A stretch of 35,836 nt of DNA from Nitrospira sp. (GCA_016873455.1 VGXE01000017.1:1-35836); one strand, 5' to 3'; shown: positions 8,199 to 16,515, numbered from the stretch's first letter. Numbers and translations are program-made. The notes: generated by a model from the sequence alone, not told the origin.

Positions 8199-8870
8199 TT
8201 AGTCGGCCTTCAGCATATACCCACTGCCTCGAATCGTGTGAATCAGCTTTTTGGTTCGGCCGCGATCGATCTTATTGCGGAGGTAGTTCACATAGACATC
8301 GATGACGTTGGTGAAGGTGTCGAAATCCTGATTCCACACGTGTTCGGAAATCATGGGTCGCGTCAAGACCCGTCCGGTGTGCCGCATGAGGTATTCCAGC
8401 AGGGCATACTCCTTGAGTGTGAGATCGATGCGTTGGCCGCCACGGGTGACTTCGCGCGTGGCCGGATTCAAGACCAAATCATCGACTTGAAGAATTCCAG
8501 GACTCTCCGTTGCGCCACGGCGGAGCAGGGCACGGACGCGGGCCAGCAGCTCATCGATGGCGAATGGCTTGGTCAAGTAGTCGTCGGCGCCGGCATCGAG
8601 CCCCTTCACCCGCTGATCGATCTGGGACTGTGCCGTGAGAATCAGGACGGGGGTTTGAATGCGCTCTCGGCGGACGGTCTTGAGAATATCCATGCCGGAC
8701 ATCGACGGGAGCATCAGGTCGACCACCAACAAGTCGTAATTGGTCGCCAAGGCCATCTCAAGCCCCTTGGCTCCGTCCTCGCACAGATCGACGGCGTAGC
8801 TTTCTTCTTCAAGCGCGCGCTTGATAAAGCAGCCGACTTTGGTCTCATCTTCGATGACGAGTACGCGCAT
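8199..8870 (-). CDS. OmpR/PhoB-family response regulator
   Basis: The 223-residue regulator has a receiver domain (1-118) with the phospho-acceptor D51 (LLVVDLMLPS), acidic pocket residues E7/D8, and the conserved Lys in LTKPF near residue 101. A winged-helix DNA-binding domain follows (about 128-223, with VWNQDFDTFTNVIDVYVNYLRNKID). It precedes the kinase gene by 90 bases, which makes the pair a standard two-component system. It has its own extended -10 promoter. The architecture resembles the CusR/MprA group, where ligands are often metals or envelope stress, but the ligand here cannot be deduced. Confidence 0.95.
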   Translation of the reverse strand: MRVLVIEDETKVGCFIKRALEEESYAVDLCEDGAKGLEMALATNYDLLVVDLMLPSMSGMDILKTVRRERIQTPVLILTAQSQIDQRVKGLDAGADDYLTKPFAIDELLARVRALLRRGATESPGILQVDDLVLNPATREVTRGGQRIDLTLKEYALLEYLMRHTGRVLTRPMISEHVWNQDFDTFTNVIDVYVNYLRNKIDRGRTKKLIHTIRGSGYMLKAD

Positions 8871-8892
8871 GGACGATCTGTGTACAGGGGGG

Positions 8893-8901
8893 ATTATACC
8901 A
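8893..8901 (-). promoter_or_regulatory. Extended -10 promoter of the response regulator gene
   Basis: On the minus strand TGGTATAAT (8901-8893) is a perfect extended -10 element. No good -35 box lies at 16-18 bases; the best (TTGCCA) is 20 away. This pattern fits an activator-dependent, possibly self-regulated promoter. The start codon lies about 16 bases beyond the expected transcription start. Confidence 0.6.
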
Positions 8902-8982
8902 AACCGGACTCACCTCCATGGCAAGAAGTTTTGAGAAAGGCAGATTGAGAGGTGGGAGGGGATGTTTGCAGACGACGGGCTC

Positions 8983-9597
8983 TTACATGGAATCCCCTGG
9001 GACGACTTTTTCCAGCGAGACGATCGTTGGTTTGTTCCCCAACATTCGTACGACGAACGTTTCTTCGCCTTCGATTTTGAATTCCCGATTCGATTGCAGC
9101 AACGTCTGTGTCGATTTGTACGAGACTTTTGCGCTTCGCTCATCCGGAGCCAGTGAGACCGTGGTATTCACACGGGTAAAATCATTGGCGCTGGGGAAAG
9201 TGAATTCCATCGTGAGCGTTTTTCGATACTCTTCGCGTGTCAGCAGCGCGGACTGTTGGTGTGCCCCCTGCCTCATATGAATAGTGATCGTTACATCGGG
9301 AGCGATGTGCCGCAGGATGCCGTCGACGTCTTTTTGTTTGATGGCCTGATCGAGATGGTTGAGCAGAAGATCGATGGAGGCCCGCGTCAGAGGCGGCTCC
9401 GGCTCGGAAGGTTTGAGCGAGAGATTCGGTGATGCGGCACCTGGCGGCGTTGCTGAAGATGAAAACGAAAAGGTCTGGGTTGAGAAACTTTGAGGGTTGA
9501 AGAGAAACAGGTATCCGATTCCAATGATCACGATCACGAGGCCAAGACCGATGGTGAGTGTCAGGGCCGAACCCTTAGAGGAGTGTTGGTCTGACAT
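8983..9597 (-). CDS. Membrane-anchored NTF2-like protein
   Basis: The 204-residue protein has a short charged N-terminus, one membrane helix (about 11-33, LTLTIGLGLVIVIIGIGYLF), a Ser/Pro-rich linker (about 40-72) and a C-terminal domain of roughly 125 residues. The latter begins with a helix (ASIDLLLNHLDQAIKQKDVDGIL) followed by a beta-rich stretch, the layout of SnoaL/NTF2-like folds. It is probably held in the inner membrane with the domain outside. It lies upstream of and in line with the two-component genes, 112 bases from the regulator. It may be an accessory of that system, but the intervening promoter suggests separate control. No catalytic residues are evident. Confidence 0.7.
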   Translation of the reverse strand: MSDQHSSKGSALTLTIGLGLVIVIIGIGYLFLFNPQSFSTQTFSFSSSATPPGAASPNLSLKPSEPEPPLTRASIDLLLNHLDQAIKQKDVDGILRHIAPDVTITIHMRQGAHQQSALLTREEYRKTLTMEFTFPSANDFTRVNTTVSLAPDERSAKVSYKSTQTLLQSNREFKIEGEETFVVRMLGNKPTIVSLEKVVPGDSM

Positions 9598-9738
9598 CGA
9601 TGGACATCCTCAACCGGGACGTGACGCTGCGTTGTCAGAGAATGCGTGCGAGCACGAATTGGAATTGGTCCCTACCGCAATCGCAATAGCGCAAAATTCC
9701 AGGAATGCATTTGGGTGAAACCAGAGACAGAGAGAATA

Positions 9739-9813
9739 TGGAGCGGGAAAAGGGATTTGAACCCTCGACCCTCGCCTTGGCAAGGCGATGCTCTACCACT
9801 GAGCTATTCCCGC
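9739..9813 (-). tRNA. tRNA-Gly(GCC)
   Basis: A complete 75-nt cloverleaf reads on the minus strand: acceptor GCGGGAA/TTCCCGC, D arm GCTC/GAGC, anticodon stem TCGCC/GGCGA around TTGCCAA (anticodon GCC), a five-base variable loop, T arm GAGGG/CCCTT around TTCAAAT, discriminator T and an encoded CCA. It stands alone between the NTF2-like gene and the nxr leader. Confidence 0.97.
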
Positions 9814-9815
9814 TC

Positions 9816-10360
9816 TCAGAAGTCACTACGCCGATAAGGGAGCCGGATTCTACTGAGCGCACAATACCGTGTCAAGCAATCTATCTCAAAAGAAGATCAC
9901 CGCAGTGTTGCCTAACCGACCAGATGATCATGGTCGCTACAATTTCGTAACATCATCAGTCATCTAATTATATTCATTAACCCGTTGTATTTATAATAGG
10001 CACACATTTTTCAGCGAAACTTCGATGATCGATTGCTACGATAAGTAATCATTCATGAGAAAAGTATTGATCGAGGCATGGACATACGAATAGCGCATAA
10101 TATCTTTATATTTTGATAGTTTAGTGAATGTTTCGAAGGGATAGTGCATGCTACATCAACCTGGTTCAACTATTGCTTAGAATATGCTTGGTTTTTTGTG
10201 GTGAGATGTGTTTACTCATTCATTCAATTGCGCAGCTGGACGTGGTTTGGAGTTGACATCGAGCAAGCTCAGCAGTGCCAGGCTTATGTGGATGTGGATA
10301 ACGGTGTGATGGTTTGGTGAGGGTTCTGCGGGGCCCTCGAAATCGTAGGAGGTGTCTACA
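9816..10360 (+). promoter_or_regulatory. AT-rich 545-bp leader upstream of nxrA
   Basis: No credible gene is present. The first 380 bases are far AT-richer than the flanks and contain TATAAT at 9992-9997 without a matching -35 box, plus several A/T tracts. A candidate sigma-54 promoter lies near 10162-10177, and an isolated TTGACA lies at 10252. GAGGG...CCCTC at about 10318-10337 could form a short hairpin just before the nxrA ribosome site. The length and composition suggest a strongly regulated promoter for a highly expressed operon. Confidence 0.55.
10162..10177 (+). promoter_or_regulatory. Candidate sigma-54 (-24/-12) promoter for nxrAB
   Basis: TGGTTCAACTATTGCT keeps the key TGG and TTGCT blocks, and GG (10163-10164) is exactly ten bases before GC (10175-10176), the invariant spacing. 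The middle of the -24 box (TGGCACG) is only partly matched. Transcription would give a leader of roughly 170 bases. Confidence 0.45.
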
Positions 10361-13300
10361 ATGTTTTTGTCGCGCAGGCAGTTCTTGAAAGTCTCCGCGG
10401 GAACGGTCGCTGCGGTAGCGGTGGCGGATAAAGTTCTGGCGTTGACCGCACTGCAGCCGGTCATTGAGGTGGGCAATCCGTTGGGCGACTATCCGGATCG
10501 GTCATGGGAACGGGTCTATCATGACCAGTACCGGTACGATTCATCGTTCACATGGGTCTGCTCCCCAAACGACACCCATGCCTGTCGTGTTCGGGCGTTC
10601 GTCCGAAACGGCGTGATCATGCGTGTGGAACAGAACTACGACCATCAAACCTATGAGGATCTCTACGGCAACCGCGGGACCTTTGCGCATAACCCGCGCA
10701 TGTGCCTCAAGGGGTTTACCTTTCATCGCCGTGTGTATGGACCGTATCGTCTCAAGGGTCCATTGATGCGGAAGGGCTGGAAGCAATGGATGGATGATGG
10801 GTCCCCCGAGCTGACCCCCGAAACGAAACGCAAATACAAATTCGACAGCCGCTTCTTGGACGATATGTTGCGGGTCTCCTGGGATACGGCCTTCACCTAT
10901 GCCGCTAAGGCGATGATCGTCATTGCGACCCGGTACAGCGGCGAGGCTGGTGCGCGACGTCTTCGTGAGCAGGGTTACGCTCCGGAGATGATTGAAATGA
11001 TGAAGGGGGCAGGGACTCGTTGCTTTAAACACCGCTCCGGTATGCCTGTGCTTGGCATCGTCGGCAAAATGGGCAATACCCGCATGAACGGCGGTGTCAA
11101 CGCGCTCTTGGACACCTGGATCCGCAAAGTCGGTCCTGATCAAGCGCAGGGCGGCCGATATTGGTCCAATTACACCTGGCACGGCGATCAAAATCCTGCC
11201 CATCCCTGGTGGTCGGGTGTGCAAGGGTCGGATATCGACCTCTCCGATATGCGTTTCTCCAAGCTCAATACCAGCTGGGGGAAGAACTTCGTCGAAAACA
11301 AAATGCCGGAAGCCCACTGGAAGTTGGAGTGTATCGAGCGCGGAGCTCGCGTCGTCGTCATTACTCCTGAATATAATCCAACGGCCTATCGGGCGGACTA
11401 CTGGATGCCGCTTCGACCGGAATCCGATGGATCGCTGTTTCTCGGCGCGATGAAAATCATCGTCGATGAAAACATGCATGACACCGACTTCATGAAGTCC
11501 TTTTCCGACGCGCCGATCCTTGTCCGAACGGATACCTTGCAGTATCTTGACCCTCGCGACGTGATCGCGGATTACAAATTTCCAGATTTCTCCAAGAGCT
11601 ATTCCGGCCGCATCCAGTCATTGAAAGCCGAGCAGATCGAACGGCTCGGCGGAATGATGGTCTGGGATCTCAACAAGAAGCAGGCGGTCCCACTGCACCG
11701 AGAGCAGGTGGGCTGGCATTATGCCAATAGCGGCATCGATGCGGCGCTCAACGGCACGTATCGTGTCAAGCTGCTCAACGGTCGTGAAATCGATGCCATG
11801 CCGGTCTGGCAGATGTATATGGTCCATTTCCAGGATTACGACCTGGATACCGTTCATCAGATCTGCCGGACGCCGAAAGATCTGATCGTCCGATGGGCTC
11901 GAGACTCGGGTACCATCAAGCCGGCCGCGATTCACAACGGGGAAGGCACCTGCCACTATTTCCATCAAACGATCAATTCCCGTGGTGCGGCGATGGTGCT
12001 CATCATCACGGGCAACGTCGGAAAGTTCGGCACGGGTCAACATACCTGGGCCGGTAACTATAAGGCCGGTGCGTGGACGGCCACTCCCTGGTCCGGGGCC
12101 GGTCTCGCCGTGCACACAGGCGAAGACCCCTTCAATATTACGCTGGACCCCAATGCTCACGGGAAGGAAATTAAGACCAAGTCCTACTACTACGGTGAAG
12201 AGGTCGGATACTGGAACCACGGTGATACCGCCCTCATTGTGAATACGCCCAAGTATGGACGGAAGGTCTTTACCGGCAAGACCCATATGCCGACCCCCAG
12301 CAAGTTCCGCTGGGTTACCAACGTGAACGTGCTCAATAACGCCAAACACCATTACGACATGGTGCGCAACGTTGATCCTAACATCGAGTGTTTGATCACC
12401 CAAGACGTCGAGATGACGTCGGACATCAATCACAACGATATTGCGTTTGCGTGTAACACCTGGGTGGAGTTCACCTATCCAGAAATGACCATCACGGTGT
12501 CCAATCCGTGGGTCCAGATTTGGAAGGGTGGAATTCGCCCTCTGTACGACACGCGTAACGACCTCGACACCTTTGCCGGTGTGGCCGCGAAACTGTCAGA
12601 TATGACCGGTGACAAGCGGATGCGGGACTACTTCGCGATGGTCTATAGCAACCGCGTGGATGTCTACGTCCAGCGCATGCTCGATGCCTCGAGCACGTTC
12701 TATGGCTACTCAGCTGACGTGATGCTGAAGTCCGAAAAGGGCTGGATGGTCATGGTGCGGACGTATCCGCGCCATCCATTCTGGGAAGAAACGAATGAAT
12801 CCAAGCCGATGTGGACGCGCAGCGGCCGCTACGAAAACTATCGAATCGAGCCGGAAGCGATCGAATACGGAGAGAATTTCATTTCCCATCGTGAAGGGCC
12901 GGAGGCCACGCCATACCTGCCAAACGCGATCTTCACGACCAATCCGTATTGCCGGCCGGACGACTACGGTATCCCCATCACGGCGCAGCACCATGACGAC
13001 AAGACGGTGCGCAACATCAAGTTGTCCTGGCACGAAATCAAGCGCCACAGCAACCCACTCTGGGAAAAGGGATATCAATTCTACTGCGTCACACCCAAAA
13101 CCAGACATCGCGTTCACAGCCAATGGTCGGTGAACGATTGGGTTCAGATCTACGAATCGAACTTTGGCGATCCCTATCGCATGGACAAACGGACGCCAGG
13201 TGTCGGTGAGCATCAGCTGCACATCAATCCTCAAGCGGCCAAAGACCGCGGTATTAACGACGGTGACTATGTGTATGTTGATGGTAACCCGGTTGATCGG

Positions 13301-13798
13301 CCCTACCGGGGATGGAAGCCGAGTGACCCCTATTACAAGGTCGCCCGGCTCATGATTCGCGCGAAGTACAATCCAGCGTATCCGTACCATGTCACGATGA
13401 CGAAGCATGCGCCCTATGTGGCGACGGCCAAGTCAGTGAAAGGTCATGAAACCAGGCCGGATGGACGGGCCATTGCGATTGACACCGGGTACCAATCGAA
13501 TTTCCGTTACGGTGCCCAGCAATCATTTACTCGGAATTGGCTGATGCCGATGCACCAGACCGATTCGCTCCCCGGCAAACACGCCATCGCGTGGAAATTT
13601 AAGTGGGGGTATCAGGTCGATCACCACGCGATCAACACCGTGCCGAAGGAATGTTTAATCCGCATCACCAAGGCGGAAGACGGCGGTATCGGCGCACGCG
13701 GTCCGTGGGAACCGGTGCGGACCGGGTTTACGCCAGGTCAAGAGAATGAATTCATGATCAAGTGGCTCAAAGGCGAACACATTAAGATCAAGGTATAA
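10361..13798 (+). CDS. nxrA: NxrA, nitrite oxidoreductase alpha (molybdopterin) subunit
   Basis: NxrA carries the bis-MGD molybdenum site where nitrite is oxidised to nitrate. The 1145-residue length and sequence match Nitrospira-type enzymes of the DMSO-reductase type II family. I start at ATG 10361: GGAGGT lies seven bases before it, and the upstream GTG would overlap that site. S4-RRQFLK is a twin-arginine motif followed by a hydrophobic stretch, so folded export to the periplasm is expected. The N-terminal Fe-S cluster ligands read C67-x3-D71-x3-C75 and C115, with an Asp where NarG has Cys, as seen from aligning to the NarG HxxxCxxxC region. The Mo-ligand Asp is probably in GSDIDLSD (inference). 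It is co-transcribed with nxrB. Confidence 0.96.
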   Translation: MFLSRRQFLKVSAGTVAAVAVADKVLALTALQPVIEVGNPLGDYPDRSWERVYHDQYRYDSSFTWVCSPNDTHACRVRAFVRNGVIMRVEQNYDHQTYEDLYGNRGTFAHNPRMCLKGFTFHRRVYGPYRLKGPLMRKGWKQWMDDGSPELTPETKRKYKFDSRFLDDMLRVSWDTAFTYAAKAMIVIATRYSGEAGARRLREQGYAPEMIEMMKGAGTRCFKHRSGMPVLGIVGKMGNTRMNGGVNALLDTWIRKVGPDQAQGGRYWSNYTWHGDQNPAHPWWSGVQGSDIDLSDMRFSKLNTSWGKNFVENKMPEAHWKLECIERGARVVVITPEYNPTAYRADYWMPLRPESDGSLFLGAMKIIVDENMHDTDFMKSFSDAPILVRTDTLQYLDPRDVIADYKFPDFSKSYSGRIQSLKAEQIERLGGMMVWDLNKKQAVPLHREQVGWHYANSGIDAALNGTYRVKLLNGREIDAMPVWQMYMVHFQDYDLDTVHQICRTPKDLIVRWARDSGTIKPAAIHNGEGTCHYFHQTINSRGAAMVLIITGNVGKFGTGQHTWAGNYKAGAWTATPWSGAGLAVHTGEDPFNITLDPNAHGKEIKTKSYYYGEEVGYWNHGDTALIVNTPKYGRKVFTGKTHMPTPSKFRWVTNVNVLNNAKHHYDMVRNVDPNIECLITQDVEMTSDINHNDIAFACNTWVEFTYPEMTITVSNPWVQIWKGGIRPLYDTRNDLDTFAGVAAKLSDMTGDKRMRDYFAMVYSNRVDVYVQRMLDASSTFYGYSADVMLKSEKGWMVMVRTYPRHPFWEETNESKPMWTRSGRYENYRIEPEAIEYGENFISHREGPEATPYLPNAIFTTNPYCRPDDYGIPITAQHHDDKTVRNIKLSWHEIKRHSNPLWEKGYQFYCVTPKTRHRVHSQWSVNDWVQIYESNFGDPYRMDKRTPGVGEHQLHINPQAAKDRGINDGDYVYVDGNPVDRPYRGWKPSDPYYKVARLMIRAKYNPAYPYHVTMTKHAPYVATAKSVKGHETRPDGRAIAIDTGYQSNFRYGAQQSFTRNWLMPMHQTDSLPGKHAIAWKFKWGYQVDHHAINTVPKECLIRITKAEDGGIGARGPWEPVRTGFTPGQENEFMIKWLKGEHIKIKV

Positions 13799-13851
13799 CC
13801 GTAGGCGTCGAGTGATAGGGCGAGGGGCTGGATGCTCCTAACGCCTAACGG
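13799..13851 (+). promoter_or_regulatory. Nested stem-loop between nxrA and nxrB
   Basis: CCGTAGGCGT (13799-13808) pairs with ACGCCTAACGG (13841-13851), a ten-bp stem with one bulged A, beginning directly after the nxrA stop. Inside, AGGGGC and GCTCCT can form a six-bp stem with a five-base loop and one G-U pair. The nxrB ribosome site (AAGGAG) follows immediately. It has no T-run. It may protect one part of the message or set the ratio of the two subunits. Confidence 0.6.
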
Positions 13852-13865
13852 AAAGGAGAGAAACA

Positions 13866-15155
13866 ATGCCTGAAGTGTATAACTGGCATCTCGGTCGAAA
13901 GATGCTCTATCCCTATGAGGAGCGGCATCCGAAGTGGCAGTTTGCGTTTGTATTTAACATCAATCGCTGCCTGGCTTGTCAGACCTGCTCCATGGCGGAT
14001 AAATCGACCTGGCTCTTCTCAAAGGGGCAGGAATACATGTGGTGGAACAATGTGGAAACCAAGCCCTACGGCGGGTATCCGCAGTTCTACGACGTGAAGA
14101 TCACCCAACTTATTGAACAGGTGAATCCCGGCGGTCAGGTGTGGAACGTCCGCGTCGGGCGTAAACACCATGCGCCCTACGGCGTCTTTGAAGGGATGAC
14201 GATTTTTGACGCTGGCGCGAAGGTGGGACAAGCCGCTATCGGCTATATTCCTACCGACCAGGAATGGCGGTTCGTGAACATCTACGAAGATACCGCGACC
14301 TCGATGCGCGCCCTTGTGGAAGGCGTCGATAAAACCGGATTTTCGCGCGACGAACCCTGGAAAATGACGGGGAGCAGTTTGCCCGAACATGAAACGTTTT
14401 TCTTCTATCTGCAGCGGATTTGTAATCACTGTACCTATCCAGGCTGCCTCGCGGCCTGCCCGCGAAAGGCCATCTACAAGCGGCCGGAAGATGGGATCGT
14501 GTTGATCGACCAGAATCGCTGCCGCGGGTACAAGAAATGTGTGGAGCAATGCCCGTACAAGAAACCGATGTACCGGGGCACGACTCGTGTCTCAGAAAAG
14601 TGCATTGCCTGTTATCCTCGTATCGAAGGCAAGGATCCGCTGACCGGCGGCGAGCCAATGGAAACTCGCTGCATGGCAGCCTGCGTGGGCAAAATCAGAA
14701 TGCAAAGCCTTGTTCGCATCGGCGAGGATGGCCTGTGGGCTGAAGACCGCTGGCACCCCCTGTATTATGCGATTCGGGTGGAACAGGTCGCACTTCCGCT
14801 CTATCCACAATGGGGTACGGAGCCGAATGGCTACTACATTCCTCCGCGGCACAGTCCGCGCGGCTATGCCAGGCAGATGTTTGGTCCAGGCGTGGATAAC
14901 GCCATCGAGAAATACCTTGTGCCGAGTCGCGAACTCTTGGCGGTCCTTCAGCTCTGGAGGGCGAGCCAGCAGATCGTGTTCCGGTATGATGTGATCCCCG
15001 GTCCTAAGGTCTTTGAAACCCAGATCCACGGCAAGCGCTTTGAGATGTATAACGACACCGTGCTGGGCTTCAACAAGTCTGGGAAAGAGGTTGCGCGTAT
15101 CCAGGTTGAAGAGCCGATCTATATCAGGCCGGCTGAACGGGTAACCTGGCTCTAA
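13866..15155 (+). CDS. nxrB: NxrB, nitrite oxidoreductase beta (Fe-S) subunit
   Basis: NxrB conducts electrons from the molybdenum subunit through a chain of Fe-S clusters. The 429-residue protein has a NarH-like cysteine layout: C35/C38/C41 (CLACQTC), ICNHCTYPGCLAACP, CRGYKKCVEQCP, KCIACYP and CMAACVGK. In the third group NarH has Trp in CxxWxxC, which gives a [3Fe-4S] cluster; here the residue is Tyr (CRGYKKC), so a [3Fe-4S] cluster is still likely. No signal peptide is visible, so it is presumably exported with NxrA as a folded complex. GGAAAGGAG lies well placed before the ATG. A strong terminator follows, so the unit is nxrA-nxrB with no third subunit or chaperone gene attached. Confidence 0.96.
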   Translation: MPEVYNWHLGRKMLYPYEERHPKWQFAFVFNINRCLACQTCSMADKSTWLFSKGQEYMWWNNVETKPYGGYPQFYDVKITQLIEQVNPGGQVWNVRVGRKHHAPYGVFEGMTIFDAGAKVGQAAIGYIPTDQEWRFVNIYEDTATSMRALVEGVDKTGFSRDEPWKMTGSSLPEHETFFFYLQRICNHCTYPGCLAACPRKAIYKRPEDGIVLIDQNRCRGYKKCVEQCPYKKPMYRGTTRVSEKCIACYPRIEGKDPLTGGEPMETRCMAACVGKIRMQSLVRIGEDGLWAEDRWHPLYYAIRVEQVALPLYPQWGTEPNGYYIPPRHSPRGYARQMFGPGVDNAIEKYLVPSRELLAVLQLWRASQQIVFRYDVIPGPKVFETQIHGKRFEMYNDTVLGFNKSGKEVARIQVEEPIYIRPAERVTWL

Positions 15156-15175
15156 GTCTGGAGTGGGTGGTGTTG

Positions 15176-15214
15176 AACGGGCAGGGTTCCGAAAGGGACC
15201 CTGCCCGTTTTGTT
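15176..15214 (+). terminator. Intrinsic terminator of the nxrAB operon
   Basis: AACGGGCAGGGTTCC pairs fully (one G-U) with GGGACCCTGCCCGTT around a GAAA loop, giving a 15-bp stem followed by TTGTTTG. The very stable stem and stabilising tetraloop make this an efficient stop 20 bases after nxrB. Confidence 0.92.
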
Positions 15215-15332
15215 TGTCCGGTCTTTCGACTCACTCCGCACTGCTCCTTTTGCACGCTTGACGGGCGTTAGGGGGTTCGCTACAGTTCTACCGGATACCG
15301 TGCTTTCCCATTACCTGAGGAGTCTTCCCCGC

Positions 15333-15659
15333 GTGACCTCACAGCCCGAGCCGATCCCTTTCGCGGCCCAAGCCATTCCATTCGCCGAATTCCTCGATTC
15401 AGGGCAGCTCCCTGAGGGATATCTCGCGAGCGAATATGTGGCCGAGCAATTTGTTGAGCGTCTGGTGCACTATATTCTCAGTGTCCATACGGGAAGCTAT
15501 ACCATGGCACAGCTCAGCAAGCTTCTCGAACAGCTTGAACCTAAAGCTCAGGTCTTCTTCTTCAAGCGTTTAAAGGAAACGAGTCCGGAGTGCTTGAAAG
15601 ACTTTGCACCCCTCTACTACGGATTCATGAACGAATTCGATTCCTTGCTCTTTACCTAG
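15333..15659 (+). CDS. Unknown 108-residue protein downstream of nxrB
   Basis: I do not recognise this family. I start at GTG 15333, preceded by GAGGAG; the frame is open upstream into the nxr terminator, which argues against the longer form. The protein is acidic to neutral with predicted helices (about 26-45 ASEYVAEQFVERLVHYIL; 50-70 TMAQLSKLLEQLEPKAQVFF) and an aromatic C-terminus (PLYYGFMNEFDSLLF). It has no signal peptide, membrane helix or cysteine motif. The helical character and place beside nxr suggest a cytoplasmic accessory, but it sits beyond the operon's terminator and needs its own promoter. Confidence 0.65.
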   Translation: MTSQPEPIPFAAQAIPFAEFLDSGQLPEGYLASEYVAEQFVERLVHYILSVHTGSYTMAQLSKLLEQLEPKAQVFFFKRLKETSPECLKDFAPLYYGFMNEFDSLLFT

Positions 15660-15673
15660 AGCGAAAATAGTCC

Positions 15674-15701
15674 TTGTCGTCTTACCAGACTCATGTATAA
15701 T
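15674..15701 (+). promoter_or_regulatory. Sigma-70 promoter for the 122-residue protein gene
   Basis: TTGTCG (15674-15679) and TATAAT (15696-15701) are separated by 16 bases. The start codon with its AAGGAG site follows about 32 bases later. Confidence 0.7.
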
Positions 15702-15733
15702 TGGAAAATCTCGATTACAGGACAAGGAGCATT

Positions 15734-16102
15734 ATGAATCCATCGCTGCAACGGGCCGTCACCAGTTTTTACAATTTGATTTACGAAGCCCAAACCTTTG
15801 CAACCGCAATGGCCCGTATCGACACTGCCGAACAGGAACACTACGCTGGAAGAATCGAAGGTCTTAACTGGGTCCTTGACCGGTGCCAAGAGCTTGAGGA
15901 CATGGACGCCAACCTCACGCCGTCGTCGCTTCAACGAGTATTGGGCGAGGTGAAATCAGACCTGGAGCACGAGTTATCCGTGCAACGTCGCGAAAAGGGA
16001 CGCCGAGCCGATGGCCGAGAGGAAGCCCTGAATTTTGTAGCTGATTATCTCTCCAGCCTGATCACTGCCACCGGGATCGAATCCGCCAAAACTGCCGTCT
16101 AG
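15734..16102 (+). CDS. Unknown 122-residue helical protein
   Basis: ATG 15734 follows AAGGAG by six bases; an in-frame TTG at 15701 overlaps the -10 box and is unlikely. The protein is almost entirely helical and charged: a first helix about 5-35, then RIEGLNWVLDRCQELEDM, then a basic patch QRREKGRRADGREE, and a final helix ALNFVADYLSSLITATG. No catalytic motif, signal peptide or zinc site is evident. It may be a small regulatory or scaffold protein. It has its own good promoter and no obvious operon partner. Confidence 0.7.
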   Translation: MNPSLQRAVTSFYNLIYEAQTFATAMARIDTAEQEHYAGRIEGLNWVLDRCQELEDMDANLTPSSLQRVLGEVKSDLEHELSVQRREKGRRADGREEALNFVADYLSSLITATGIESAKTAV

Positions 16103-16221
16103 CCGCCAGCCGCCTTCCACGTACCTACGACCAAGACCGATGAAGGCGTATCGTCCGACACGAGAGAGGCATGACGAGGATTGGCCTTGATCCTCACGGG
16201 TCTGTCTGACTAACATACCCC

Positions 16222-16515
16222 ATGCCCATACCGCCTAGAAGATCTGTTCCTTCTTGGTTACCGGCTACCGCACGTGGCTCAGCCAACCGGAACCGGACTC
16301 AACCTCCCGCAGAGGCCCAACAGGAGCAATTTCGATCCCTGAATGCCTCACTCCTCTACTGTCCACGGTGCAAGGTCGCAACGCCGACCCGAGAACGGCT
16401 GCTCCTCGTGCTTCCGAGCGGCAATCTTTACGAATATCGCTGTATCCAATGCGGGACGTCCACTGGCTCAAAAACTGACAATCCGCATGGCACAGGACAG
16501 ATTCTCAGTCCATAG
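16222..16515 (+). CDS. Small zinc-ribbon protein
   Basis: The 97-residue protein has a disordered Arg/Pro/Gln-rich N-terminus (1-38) and a compact zinc ribbon: CPRC at about 47-50 and CIQC at about 74-77 with beta strands between (ERLLLVLPSGNLYEYRC). The spacing fits a four-Cys zinc knuckle of the rubredoxin/ribbon type found in small regulators and RNA- or DNA-binding proteins. No Shine-Dalgarno site is visible before the ATG, so the true start may be inside the disordered region, where no ATG exists. Function unknown. Confidence 0.6.
   Translation: MPIPPRRSVPSWLPATARGSANRNRTQPPAEAQQEQFRSLNASLLYCPRCKVATPTRERLLLVLPSGNLYEYRCIQCGTSTGSKTDNPHGTGQILSP

Noticed and set aside
10541-13408. Several leftward frames of 230-310 residues opposite nxrA
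   Set aside because: They mirror the codon pattern of nxrA and have no start signals or domains.
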